Part shown: piece after piece, positions 32,848-41,415 of the stretch | Layout: each line of letters starts with the position of its first letter | Position numbering within the stretch: the stretch's first letter is position 1 | NCBI RefSeq assembly: GCF_002214565.1 | Contig: NZ_CP015106.1 | Span: 868,001 to 932,000 of the forward strand | From: Thermococcus radiotolerans | GTDB taxonomy: Archaea > Methanobacteriota_B > Thermococci > Thermococcales > Thermococcaceae | Length of the DNA: 64,000 nt | Direction of reading: 5' to 3' | Position numbers and translations under genes: made by a program | The notes under the pieces: generated by a model | What the model was told of the DNA's origin: nothing | The model's input: the letters and a program-made list of their open reading frames with translations, nothing else | Database searches by the model: none

Positions 32848-35166
32848 ATGAAGGCCTACCGACTTCACGTTCAAGGCATCGTTCAGGCCGTCGGATTTCG
32901 ACCCTTCGTCTACAGAATCGCCCACGAAAACAACCTGCGGGGCTACGTCAAGAACCTCGGCGATGCGGGAGTTGAGATAGTAGTCGAGGGCAGAGAGGAG
33001 GATATAGCGGCTTTTCTGCGAGACCTCAGGGAGAAGCTTCCCCCGCTCGCGCGGATAGAGATGATAAGGAAGAAGGAGCTTCCACCTCAAGGTTTTGACC
33101 GATTCTACATCGAAAAGAGCTCCCAGGGTGGGGAAGGCGGGGACTCGATAATCCCGCCCGACATAGCGATATGCGACGACTGCCTGAGGGAGCTCTTTGA
33201 TCCGACGGACAAGCGGTACATGTACCCCTTCATCGTCTGCACCAACTGCGGGCCCAGGTTTACAATCATCGAGGATTTACCCTACGATAGAATCAACACC
33301 ACGATGAGAGAGTTTCCGATGTGCGACTACTGCGAGAGCGAGTACAGGGACCCACTAAACAGGCGCTACCATGCTGAACCCGTCTGCTGTCCGGTCTGCG
33401 GGCCGAGCTACCGGCTCTACACGAACGATGGAGAGGAAATCACGGGCGACCCGCTGAAGAGGACGGCCGAACTCATAGACAAGGGCTACATCGTCGCCAT
33501 CAAGGGAATAGGAGGAATACACCTCGCCTGCGACGCAACCAACGAGGAGACAGTCGCGGAGCTGAGACGGAGAACCCACAGGCCCCAGAAGCCCTTCGCG
33601 ATAATGGCGAGGGACGTCCAGACGGTGGAGGAGTTCGCCTTCCTAAGCAGAGAAGAACTCGAGGAGCTGACTTCCTACAGGAGGCCGATAATAACCCTCC
33701 GCAAGAAGGAGCCGTTCCCGCTTCCCGAGAACCTCGCACCGGGGCTTCATACCATAGGCGTCATGCTGCCCTACGCGGGAACGCACTACATACTCTTCCA
33801 CTGGAGCAGGAGCAGGGTTTACGTCATGACATCCGCGAACTACCCTGGAATGCCCATGGTCAAGGACAACGACCGGGCCTTCGAGGAGTTAAAGGATGTC
33901 GCCGACTACTTCCTCCTCCACAACAGGAAGATACTCAACAGGGCCGACGACAGCGTCATCAGGTTCGTCAACGGGAGGAGGGCGGTGATAAGGCGCTCCC
34001 GCGGTTTCGTCCCTCTGCCCATAGAGATACCCTTCAACTACCGCGGTTTAGCAGTCGGGGCGGAGCTTCTCAACGCCTTTGGGGTCGCCAAAAACGGGAA
34101 AGTCTACCCCAGCCAGTACATCGGGAACACCTCAAGGGTCGAGGTTCTCGAGTTCATGGAGGAGGCCATAGAACACTTCAAGAGAATCCTCCGGGTGAAC
34201 GAGTTCGACCTCATCGTTGCGGACTTACACCCGAGCTACAACACCACAAAGCTCGCCATGGAGATGGCCAACGAGCTAAACGTGGAGTTCCTACAGGTGC
34301 AGCACCACTACGCGCACATAGCGAGCGTTTTAGCTGAGAGGAAGCTGGACGAGATGATAGGCATAGCCGTTGACGGCGTCGGCTACGGGACGGACGGCCA
34401 CACATGGGGCGGAGAGGTTATATACCTGAGCTACGAGGACGTCGAGAGACTGGCCCACATAGACTACTACCCGCTCCCGGGCGGAGATTTGGCCAGTTAC
34501 TACCCGCTGAGGGCCCTGATGGGCATCCTGAGCAAGGTCTATGGCGTCGAGGAGCTTGAGGGGATAATAGAGAGGTGCTGTCCGAAGGCCATCGAGAGCC
34601 TCCGCTACGGGAGGGTGGAGTTCAACGTCGTGCTGACCCAGCTGGCGAAGGAGGTCAACACGAGCTACGCCTCATCAACCGGCAGGGTTTTCGACGCCAT
34701 CTCGGTTCTCCTCAACGTGGCGTACAGGAGGCACTACGAGGGCGAGCCGGCAATGAAGCTGGAGAGCTTTGCAATGCGCGGGAAGAACGACCTGAAGTTC
34801 GAAATCCCAGTTGACGGAGAGCTGATAAGAGTGGAGGAACTCTTCGCACAGGCACTCGACGTCATTGACACCGCCAGTCCGGCGGACATAGCCTACTCGG
34901 CCCACCTCGCCCTCGGGCGGGTTTTCGCGGAAACGGCCATAGAGCGGGCGAGGGAGTTTGGGGTTAAGAACGTTGGAATAAGCGGTGGAGTCGCCTTCAA
35001 CGAGCTCATAGTAAAGACCGCCAGGAAGATAGTCGAGGCCGCTGGCCTGAAGTTCCACACGACCCATGAGGTCCCGCGCGGGGACAACGGGATAAACGTC
35101 GGTCAGGCCTTCCTCGGCGGCCTGTACCTCGAGGGATACCTCACGAAGGAGGACCTGATGCTGTGA
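32848..35166 (+). CDS. hypF: Carbamoyltransferase HypF
   Basis: A 772-residue enzyme that moves the carbamoyl group to HypE for cyanide ligand synthesis. In order: acylphosphatase domain (VQGIVQAVGFRPFVYRIA, near residue 8-25), zinc fingers (CDDC near 112, CTNCGPR near 137, CDYCESEY, CPVCGP), YrdC-like domain (KGIGGIHLACDA near 220, RPQKPFA) and Kae1-like domain (QHHYAHIASVLAE near 487, GISGGVAFNE near 712). ATG 32848 with GGTGAGAGGA upstream is chosen over GTG 32839. Two SurR-like sites precede it. Confidence 0.95.
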   Translation: MKAYRLHVQGIVQAVGFRPFVYRIAHENNLRGYVKNLGDAGVEIVVEGREEDIAAFLRDLREKLPPLARIEMIRKKELPPQGFDRFYIEKSSQGGEGGDSIIPPDIAICDDCLRELFDPTDKRYMYPFIVCTNCGPRFTIIEDLPYDRINTTMREFPMCDYCESEYRDPLNRRYHAEPVCCPVCGPSYRLYTNDGEEITGDPLKRTAELIDKGYIVAIKGIGGIHLACDATNEETVAELRRRTHRPQKPFAIMARDVQTVEEFAFLSREELEELTSYRRPIITLRKKEPFPLPENLAPGLHTIGVMLPYAGTHYILFHWSRSRVYVMTSANYPGMPMVKDNDRAFEELKDVADYFLLHNRKILNRADDSVIRFVNGRRAVIRRSRGFVPLPIEIPFNYRGLAVGAELLNAFGVAKNGKVYPSQYIGNTSRVEVLEFMEEAIEHFKRILRVNEFDLIVADLHPSYNTTKLAMEMANELNVEFLQVQHHYAHIASVLAERKLDEMIGIAVDGVGYGTDGHTWGGEVIYLSYEDVERLAHIDYYPLPGGDLASYYPLRALMGILSKVYGVEELEGIIERCCPKAIESLRYGRVEFNVVLTQLAKEVNTSYASSTGRVFDAISVLLNVAYRRHYEGEPAMKLESFAMRGKNDLKFEIPVDGELIRVEELFAQALDVIDTASPADIAYSAHLALGRVFAETAIERAREFGVKNVGISGGVAFNELIVKTARKIVEAAGLKFHTTHEVPRGDNGINVGQAFLGGLYLEGYLTKEDLML

Positions 35167-35214
35167 GGAAAGGTTAAATTCAGGTTTGCTGCACGGTTAT
35201 CCGGAGGGAGAAAC

Positions 35215-36225
35215 ATGAAGATAAAGCTCGAACACGGGGCAGGCGGAGAGATAATGGAGGAGCTCCTAAGGGACGTCGTACTGAAGAGCCTGAGCCTGAA
35301 ATCTGCCGGTGGAATCGGATTGGATGCCCTCGACGATGGGGCGGCGATACCCCTCGGCGATAAGCACCTTGTGTTCACGATAGACGGCCACACGGTCAAG
35401 CCGCTCTTCTTCCCGGGTGGAGACATAGGGCGCCTGGCCGTCAGCGGGACGGTGAACGACCTGGCCGTCATGGGGGCCAAGCCCTTAGCATTAGCCAACT
35501 CCATGATAATCGGAGAGGGCTTCGACGGTGAGGATCTGAAGAGAATACTCCGCTCGATGGACGAGACTGCCAAAGAGGTGCCGGTTCCCATCGTCACCGG
35601 CGATACCAAGGTTGTTGAGGACGGTATAGGCATCTTCGTCATAACGGCAGGAATAGGAATCGCGGAGAGGCCTGTAAGCGACGCCGGAGCGGAAGTTGGC
35701 GACGTTGTTCTCGTCAGCGGGACCCTCGGAGACCACGGGATAGCGCTGATGAGCCACAGGGAGGGCATAGCCTTCGAGACTGAGCTCGAGAGCGACGTTG
35801 CCCCGATATGGGAGGTTGTGGAGGCGGTAGCTAAAGCGATAGGCTGGGAGAACATACACGCCATGAAGGACCCCACGAGGGGTGGACTAAGCAACGCCCT
35901 CAACGAGATGGCGAGGAAGGCCGACGTCGGGATACTCGTAAGGGAGGCCGACGTACCAGTGAGGCCGGAGGTCAGGGCGGCGAGCGATATGCTGGGCATA
36001 AACCCCTTCGATGTCGCCAACGAGGGCAAAGTGGTCATGATCGTTCCACGAGAGCACGCGGAGGAGGCGCTGGAAGCTATGAGGAGCACCGAAAAGGGGA
36101 AGAACGCGGCGATAATCGGCGACGTCATAGAGGACTACAGGGGCAAGGTTCTCGTGGAGACGGGCATAGGCGGAAAGCGCTTCCTTGAGCCGCCGGCCGG
36201 AGACCCGGTTCCGAGGGTCTGCTGA
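35215..36225 (+). CDS. hypE: Hydrogenase maturation protein HypE
   Basis: A 336-residue PurM-like enzyme that dehydrates its C-terminal thiocarboxamide to thiocyanate. It begins with LEHGAGGEIMEELL near residue 4, has DDGAAIPLGDKHLVFTIDGH near 42 and VSGTLGDHGIALMSHREG near 163, and ends PVPRVC with the acceptor Cys336. AGGGAGAAAC precedes the ATG. 48 bases after hypF, so probably the same transcript. Confidence 0.95.
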   Translation: MKIKLEHGAGGEIMEELLRDVVLKSLSLKSAGGIGLDALDDGAAIPLGDKHLVFTIDGHTVKPLFFPGGDIGRLAVSGTVNDLAVMGAKPLALANSMIIGEGFDGEDLKRILRSMDETAKEVPVPIVTGDTKVVEDGIGIFVITAGIGIAERPVSDAGAEVGDVVLVSGTLGDHGIALMSHREGIAFETELESDVAPIWEVVEAVAKAIGWENIHAMKDPTRGGLSNALNEMARKADVGILVREADVPVRPEVRAASDMLGINPFDVANEGKVVMIVPREHAEEALEAMRSTEKGKNAAIIGDVIEDYRGKVLVETGIGGKRFLEPPAGDPVPRVC

Positions 36226-36250
36226 GCCCCTTTTCACAATTCCCACTTTT

Positions 36251-36267
36251 GTCCTTAACCTTCGGTT
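36251..36267 (+). promoter_or_regulatory. SurR-like site with one mismatch, promoter of 97-aa protein/cysteine desulfurase pair
   Basis: GTCCTTAACCTTCGGTT matches GTTn3AACn5GTT except for one base in the first triplet. It lies upstream of a TATA-like CGTATAAGG (36277-36285) in the gap between hypE and the 97-aa gene, mirroring the hypC and hypF promoters. Confidence 0.5.
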
Positions 36268-36315
36268 TGGGAAAGCCGTATAAGGCTCTTTTTCCAATTT
36301 CGACCGGTGAGGGAG

Positions 36316-36609
36316 ATGATAATCGCAAAGCCCTGCGTAACGATGAAGGGAGTCGTCATAAGCGGCTACTCGTGGGACAGGAAGGTGAAGGTTGACCTCA
36401 CGAGAACCGCCCAGTGCCTGAAGGAGAAGGGCTACACCGTGAAGAAGCTCCTGCCGGGGATGATGCTCATTCTCGAAATGGAGGGCTATGAAACGAGCGT
36501 CTATCCGAGCGGCAAGATAATAATCAAGCTCCTCGAGGATGCAAAAAAAGGTGAGGAGCTCGCTCGAATCATCTACGACTGCGCTGGAGTTCTGGAGGTG
36601 GTTTCATGA
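36316..36609 (+). CDS. 97-residue protein resembling a single TBP repeat; hyp-island member of unknown function
   Basis: Not a recognised Hyp protein. Residues 27-90 look like one half of the TATA-binding protein saddle: VDLTRTAQCL, then GYTVKKLLPGMMLILEMEG and YPSGKIIIKLLEDA, compared with TBP repeat features Y-N-P-E-x-F-P-G-x-I, then F-x-S-G-K-x-V-x-T-G-A-K. Three Cys (7, 34, 89) are noteworthy. ATG 36316 is chosen over GTG 36307 because GGTGAGGGAG precedes it. Its stop overlaps the cysteine desulfurase start (ATGA), so the two are made together. Possible roles: adapter for sulfur transfer, or nucleic-acid binding; both unproven. Confidence 0.65.
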   Translation: MIIAKPCVTMKGVVISGYSWDRKVKVDLTRTAQCLKEKGYTVKKLLPGMMLILEMEGYETSVYPSGKIIIKLLEDAKKGEELARIIYDCAGVLEVVS

Positions 36610-37802
36610 GGATTCCGGAGGACGTTAGGAAGGACATTCCACTGACCGAGGAGGTCATATACTTCGACAACACGGCTACTTCGCTCACGCCGAGGCCGGT
36701 TATAGAGGCGATGGACGGGTACTACCTCAAGTACCGCGCCAACGTCCACAGGGGAATACACAGGCTCTCTCAAATGGCGACCCACAAGTACGAGGAGAGC
36801 AGGAAGGTCGTTGCCGATTTCCTCAACGCGGAGTTCGAGGAGATAGTCTTCACCAAAAACACGAGCGAGAGCCTCAATTTAGTTGCTCTCGGTCTTGAGC
36901 ATCTCTTCAAGCCCGGCGACAAGATAGTGACGACGCCCTACGAGCACCACTCGGATCTGCTCCCATGGCAGAGGCTGGCCAAAAAGCTCGGGCTGAGGCT
37001 CGAGTTCATAGAGGGCGACGACGAGGGCAACCTCGACCTGAACGACGCTGAGAAGAAGATTAGAGACGCGAAGCTGGTGGCAGTTCAGCACGTCTCCAAC
37101 GCCCTCGGTGTTATCCACGAGGTCGAGGAACTCGGAAAGATGGCGAAGGAAGCGGGGGCGATATTCGTCGTTGATGCCGCCCAGAGCGCCGGCCACATGG
37201 AGGTGGACGTGAAGAGGCTCCACGCGGACTTCTTGGGGTTCTCGGGCCACAAGGGGCCGATGGGGCCGACTGGAATAGGCGTTCTCTACATCAACGAGGA
37301 GTTCTTTGAGACCTTCGAGCCGCCGCTGATAGGAGGTGGAACGATAGAGGACGTCGGGCTGGAGGACTACAAGCTGACCGAGCCACCCGAACGCTTTGAG
37401 GCTGGAACGCCCAACATAGGCGGCGCGATAGGCCTCGCCGCTGGAATAAGGTACATCGAGAAAATCGGGATAGACAGAATCGAGAGACAGGAGCACAAGC
37501 TCGTCAAGCGCATAACCGAGGGCCTCGATGAGCTCGAAGTGCCCTGGTACGGGCCGAGGAACCTGAAGAAGCACGCCGGTGTCGTCAGCTTCAACGTTCC
37601 ACCGCTCCATCCCCACGACGTCGCGGCGATACTTGACGAGCACGGCATCATGGTGAGGAGCGGTCACCACTGCGCATTACCTGTGATGAAGAAGCTCGGG
37701 ATAAACGGCACGGCTAGGGCCTCGTTCCATGTCTACAACAGCGTGGAAGAGGTCGAGACTTTCCTCGGCGTCATGGAAGAGCTGGTGAGGAGCCTGAGGT
37801 GA
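36606..37802 (+). CDS. Cysteine desulfurase, SufS/CsdA type
   Basis: A 398-residue PLP enzyme that takes sulfur from cysteine for Fe-S clusters. IYFDNTATSLTPRPVIEAM near residue 18 starts the fold-I fold, FVVDAAQSAGHMEVDV near 190 holds the PLP Asp and Gln, FSGHKGPMGPTG near 212 has the PLP Lys, and RSGHHCALPVMKKLG near 350 the catalytic Cys in the group II RSGHHC motif. It overlaps the 97-aa gene. Likely sulfur source for SufBC (21186-22845) and the hydrogenase Fe-S clusters. Confidence 0.93.
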   Translation: MRIPEDVRKDIPLTEEVIYFDNTATSLTPRPVIEAMDGYYLKYRANVHRGIHRLSQMATHKYEESRKVVADFLNAEFEEIVFTKNTSESLNLVALGLEHLFKPGDKIVTTPYEHHSDLLPWQRLAKKLGLRLEFIEGDDEGNLDLNDAEKKIRDAKLVAVQHVSNALGVIHEVEELGKMAKEAGAIFVVDAAQSAGHMEVDVKRLHADFLGFSGHKGPMGPTGIGVLYINEEFFETFEPPLIGGGTIEDVGLEDYKLTEPPERFEAGTPNIGGAIGLAAGIRYIEKIGIDRIERQEHKLVKRITEGLDELEVPWYGPRNLKKHAGVVSFNVPPLHPHDVAAILDEHGIMVRSGHHCALPVMKKLGINGTARASFHVYNSVEEVETFLGVMEELVRSLR

Positions 37803-37848
37803 TTTTCCCATTTCCCTTTTGAACGGCTGTCGTTCGGGAAAATGTAAA

Positions 37849-38748
37849 TCAGAGGGGCAGCTCACCCCATTCGACGTTTATCGTCTCCGGGGTGCGGTAG
37901 ATAAAGGCCCCCTCCCCCTTGTGGACGTGCTTCCTCATCGGGCCCGGGGGAACACCGTTCGTCTCGTAGATAACGCTCTGGATGTCCGGGTCGTGGTAAA
38001 GGACCAGGCTCGGACCGGCCAGGTTCATTATTGAATCTATCGCGTACTGCGTCGCGAGAACCGTCACCCTGGCCCGAATGGGCCTCGTTATCAGGGGTAT
38101 GGCGGCACCGCCGGCCGTGGTGTAGGCTAAGACCGCGGCGTCGTTGACGCCTATCATGGTGTTCCTCCTGTGTCTGATTACCGCACTCACAACCAGAAAA
38201 GCTATGCCTGCAATGGTTATGCTGTATGTCTCACCCAGCTCCACCAGGATGTTCTTCCCGAACTTCGGCGGTTTCCCTGAGTAGAAGGCCTCGTCCAGAG
38301 GCGTGTAGCTCTCCTGGATAACCTCGGCGTATTTTCCCTCAGATTTCATGGCCTCGGGAACGCTCTTCACCTTTCCGGCAAGGAAGTCGGCGTAGAGCCT
38401 GTCCGTCAGGGTTCTGTCCAACCCATAGACGGTCTGCACTATCGTTGCCGCGGTGTAGCCGTCGAGAAGGTCCTCCCTCGCGAGGGCTATTGGGTCGAGG
38501 CCCGTTCCCTGGCCGTCCTTCACCCTGATGATGGTGTCAAACCCCTCCTCCGGAAAGTCTCCCTCCGTGTCGAAGATGACGACTCCATAGTCAATCTCCC
38601 TGTACCTGCCCGCCAAGTACTTCAGGGCCTTCCCAGGCCATTCGTCCATTCCAAAGACCTTGAGAGTCCTACCGTGGTAAACGGGGTCGTAGAAAACGTC
38701 CTCCCCTTCCCTTTCAAAAAGCCTAACCGCTATACGACTGTACTTCAT
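37849..38748 (-). CDS. Degenerate HerA/VirB4-like ATPase-fold protein, unknown
   Basis: A 299-residue protein not assigned to a named family. Its layout recalls HerA/VirB4 ATPases: GRTLKVFGMDEWPGKALKYL (residues 26-45) sits where Walker A would be, with WPGKA instead of GxGKS/T; YGVVIFDTEGDF (54-65) resembles the strand after it; GLDPIAL (83-89) and VLATQYAIDSI (230-240) resemble the later TQ sensor motif. No Walker B DE pair is seen and a hydrophobic stretch lies at 175-192. Likely inactive as an ATPase. ATG 38748 with GGTGA upstream is chosen over GTG 38757. Confidence 0.55.
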   Translation of the reverse strand: MKYSRIAVRLFEREGEDVFYDPVYHGRTLKVFGMDEWPGKALKYLAGRYREIDYGVVIFDTEGDFPEEGFDTIIRVKDGQGTGLDPIALAREDLLDGYTAATIVQTVYGLDRTLTDRLYADFLAGKVKSVPEAMKSEGKYAEVIQESYTPLDEAFYSGKPPKFGKNILVELGETYSITIAGIAFLVVSAVIRHRRNTMIGVNDAAVLAYTTAGGAAIPLITRPIRARVTVLATQYAIDSIMNLAGPSLVLYHDPDIQSVIYETNGVPPGPMRKHVHKGEGAFIYRTPETINVEWGELPL

Positions 38749-38802
38749 ACGGTTCACCGATGGAGAATAGGAAAAGGTTCTATAAACGGATTCTGGTTCG
38801 GT

Positions 38803-39933
38803 TTAGAGCACCTTCACCATCCGCTCCATCCATGGGCTGACGCGGACCCGGATGTAGCCGCGCAGCTTGTCATCGACCTCCCTGTCGCCGGTGTAAACCC
38901 TAACGAAGCCGTTCCTGAGCTTGGAAGGTGTCGCCACAACGATTATGTTCTCCTTGGGAATCCTTCGCAGAACCTCCGCCGAGAACTGCTGATTTCCCCT
39001 GCCGAAGAGGAATCCAAGGCCCCCGATTACGGTTACAACGATTCTGGCGTTCTCCCCCGCGAACCTCAGCAGGTCTTTCTCCGCGGCATCTTTGACGATG
39101 AGCCTAGCCTCACCGTTTTTAATCTCAACGATGTCAACGCCCAGGAGCGTTCCGTTTATCCCCAGCAGGTCTTTGAGCTTCTTTACCGTTGAGCCAGCAC
39201 CGAGGAAATATATCCCATCCTCAAGCTCCTCGGCCAGGGCAGCTATTATGGCATCCACGTCCTCGGCCTCGTCCGTCTTCGTGGGCTCCTTCGCACCCTG
39301 AAGGAGGAGCTCGGCATAGGGTGTCAGTGCCTTCCCGTAGTGCTTTGGCCTCACCTCGTCGTGCCTGAAGGCGTTCTCATCCAGGTCCATGACGTCCCGC
39401 TCTACAAGCTTGGCATTCCCGTTGAGGAATTCAACTACGAGCCTTGCTGCGTCCTCGGGGGATGCCGCGAAGACCCCGGAGAACATCTTAACGCCCGTCG
39501 GAACGCCGAGTATCGGAACCTCCCTCCCGGCGACGCTGAAAACGTCCCTCGCGGTTCCGTCGCCGCCGGCGAAGACTATCAGCTCAACCCGGCCGAGCAT
39601 CCTCTTCACGAGTTCCTTCGTGTCGTCGCTATCCGTATCCGGAATCCTAACGCCGAGGACCTCGCGGTAGCGTACATCCCTGTGTCTGATGACCTCGTAG
39701 GGAAAATCGAACTCCGCCAGAACCTCTTCCCCCAAACCATCGGGTCCGGTTAAGAACTCGACGTCCTTTCCCTCCGCGTAGTTGCTCAGCTCGTGGAGGA
39801 AAAGTCTCGCAACGTCGGCCGCGATGGGCCTTGCACCCCTCTTTATGGCCTCCTCAACGACGCCGTCCGTGCCCTTCAGGGCCACCTTACCGCCCATTCC
39901 AGCTATGGGGTTGATTATCAGTCCAACGCGCAT
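38803..39933 (-). CDS. ATP-NAD kinase-like protein (COG3199 type)
   Basis: A 376-residue protein of the NAD/diacylglycerol kinase fold. VGLIINPIAGMGGKVALKGTD (residues 3-22; quoted in part) is the COG3199 start, LIVFAGGDGTARDVFSVAG near residue 134 is the GGDGT nucleotide motif, and PILGVPTGVKMFSGVFA near 154 follows. The family is annotated as ATP-NAD kinase; some members have different activity. The C-terminal half (about 230-376) is family-specific. It starts 5 bases before the ion channel gene ends, so the two are likely co-transcribed. Confidence 0.85.
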   Translation of the reverse strand: MRVGLIINPIAGMGGKVALKGTDGVVEEAIKRGARPIAADVARLFLHELSNYAEGKDVEFLTGPDGLGEEVLAEFDFPYEVIRHRDVRYREVLGVRIPDTDSDDTKELVKRMLGRVELIVFAGGDGTARDVFSVAGREVPILGVPTGVKMFSGVFAASPEDAARLVVEFLNGNAKLVERDVMDLDENAFRHDEVRPKHYGKALTPYAELLLQGAKEPTKTDEAEDVDAIIAALAEELEDGIYFLGAGSTVKKLKDLLGINGTLLGVDIVEIKNGEARLIVKDAAEKDLLRFAGENARIVVTVIGGLGFLFGRGNQQFSAEVLRRIPKENIIVVATPSKLRNGFVRVYTGDREVDDKLRGYIRVRVSPWMERMVKVL

Positions 39934-39937
39934 GCTA

Positions 39938-41383
39938 TCACCTCATGTATTTCCTCGCGAACACCGTCAGGAAGACCGCCCACATGAACATGCCAAACAG
40001 GGCCTCGACGGAGGCTATAACCCTCCCAATCCCTATCGGGTGGTAGTCGCCGTAGCCGAGGGTAGTTGCGGTGACGACGCTGAAGTACTCGTAGTCGAGA
40101 AAGCCCATAGCTCCGGAGATGCCCTCGACGCTCCGCGTCAGAAAGAACAGGATTGGGAAGAAGACGTTGACCGCGCCGAGCCATATGAGTATGGGCCTCT
40201 TCCAGTCGGTGCCGTATTTGCAGGTCAAATCCGCAAAGAGCCACTCGAAAAGTGCTTCCATCCTCATGAAGAGCCTCTTAATCCCCTTCCTCCTGCCGCT
40301 CAGCCGGGAGTTCCTCTTGGCCACCATCTCCAGATAGTAGTAGCGGTCGGCCCTCTCGAAGTCCCCGTTCCGCTCCCAGCTTATCCTGGCGAGGCGGTAG
40401 AAAACTTCCGCAGCGCGGTGGCTGTTGAACTTACAGTCCTCGACCTCAACGAAGCCCTCGACGTTGAGTTCCACCGGGATGTTGGGCAGAACCGTGGAGT
40501 TCCAGGCAAAGTCGCCGTGGAAAGATACCTTCCGGAATATCAGGTTGCCCATGACCCTAGTGTGCACGAACTCGGGATTCCTGAGCCAGCTTCCCAGAAT
40601 TTCGGCGTGGCCAAAAATGTTTAAGTTCTCGAGCACGAGGTTGCCGTGGAACCGCCTTATGCTGAGCCTGACCTGCCTCTTGAAGCGCGCCGACTGGTCG
40701 AAGCCTATGTCCCGGAGAACAAGGGCGGTGGCCTTAACAGCCCTCTCGCGCGATTCGGATGGCTTTACCCCATGTTCCTCAAGGATTTTCCGCAGGAGGG
40801 GATAGCGGACGTTTATTCCAATCCTGCGGACTTCACTCAGGTCGCTCAGCTCTATCCTCCCGGTCGCGGTTCTGCGCTCCCCGTACTCCTTTTCGCCCTC
40901 CTCCCCCTTGCCGGTGTACTCGGTTGAGTTTATCATGACGTAGCGAACGCTCGAATTTCTGATGTAGACCGAGTTGGAGAACCCAACGCGGAGCAGGTTC
41001 AGGCCGAAAATGTGAGAGCCGTGAACGGTGAACGTTCCCAGCTCGCTCTCAAAGACGACCAGCCTGCCCACCGTGGAGTTGTAGAAGATTACACCCGACA
41101 CGTTAACGCCCTCGAAGAGTATCGTCCTGACCTGGGAGTTTTTAAAGACTATCGGCTTCTCAGCGTTGAAATCGCTTATTTTGACGTCGTAGAGGTAAAC
41201 ACCCTCAAAATAGGTCTGGCCCGCCCTGAGCCTCTTGAGAAAAGCCTCCTCCTTCACCCTCTTTATTTCATCCCCCAAAAGCCTCTCGCCCTCGTCGTAG
41301 GGGATATGGAGGGGGCAGTAGGCGGAGCCCTCTATGGGCTTCAACCTGCACCTCTGCCCGTTCTCGTAGGTGTACTCGCACAT
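39938..41383 (-). CDS. Pentapeptide-repeat-like/potassium channel fusion protein
   Basis: A 481-residue protein. Residues 1-30 form a small Cys/His module (Cys2, Cys12, CPLH at 23-26), probably zinc-binding. Residues about 60-310 contain pentapeptide-like and beta-helix stretches (ILFEGVNVSGVIFYNSTVG and similar). The C-terminus has two membrane helices around a pore loop TTLGYGDYHP with GYG at 443-445, the K+ selectivity filter. So a two-helix K+ channel with a large cytosolic N-terminal sensor-like region. The gene is co-directional with the NAD-kinase-like gene. Gating ligand unknown. Confidence 0.82.
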   Translation of the reverse strand: MCEYTYENGQRCRLKPIEGSAYCPLHIPYDEGERLLGDEIKRVKEEAFLKRLRAGQTYFEGVYLYDVKISDFNAEKPIVFKNSQVRTILFEGVNVSGVIFYNSTVGRLVVFESELGTFTVHGSHIFGLNLLRVGFSNSVYIRNSSVRYVMINSTEYTGKGEEGEKEYGERRTATGRIELSDLSEVRRIGINVRYPLLRKILEEHGVKPSESRERAVKATALVLRDIGFDQSARFKRQVRLSIRRFHGNLVLENLNIFGHAEILGSWLRNPEFVHTRVMGNLIFRKVSFHGDFAWNSTVLPNIPVELNVEGFVEVEDCKFNSHRAAEVFYRLARISWERNGDFERADRYYYLEMVAKRNSRLSGRRKGIKRLFMRMEALFEWLFADLTCKYGTDWKRPILIWLGAVNVFFPILFFLTRSVEGISGAMGFLDYEYFSVVTATTLGYGDYHPIGIGRVIASVEALFGMFMWAVFLTVFARKYMR

Positions 41384-41415
41384 GGCCCTCCCCGGTAAAC
41401 TAGCTTCCCGAATAA

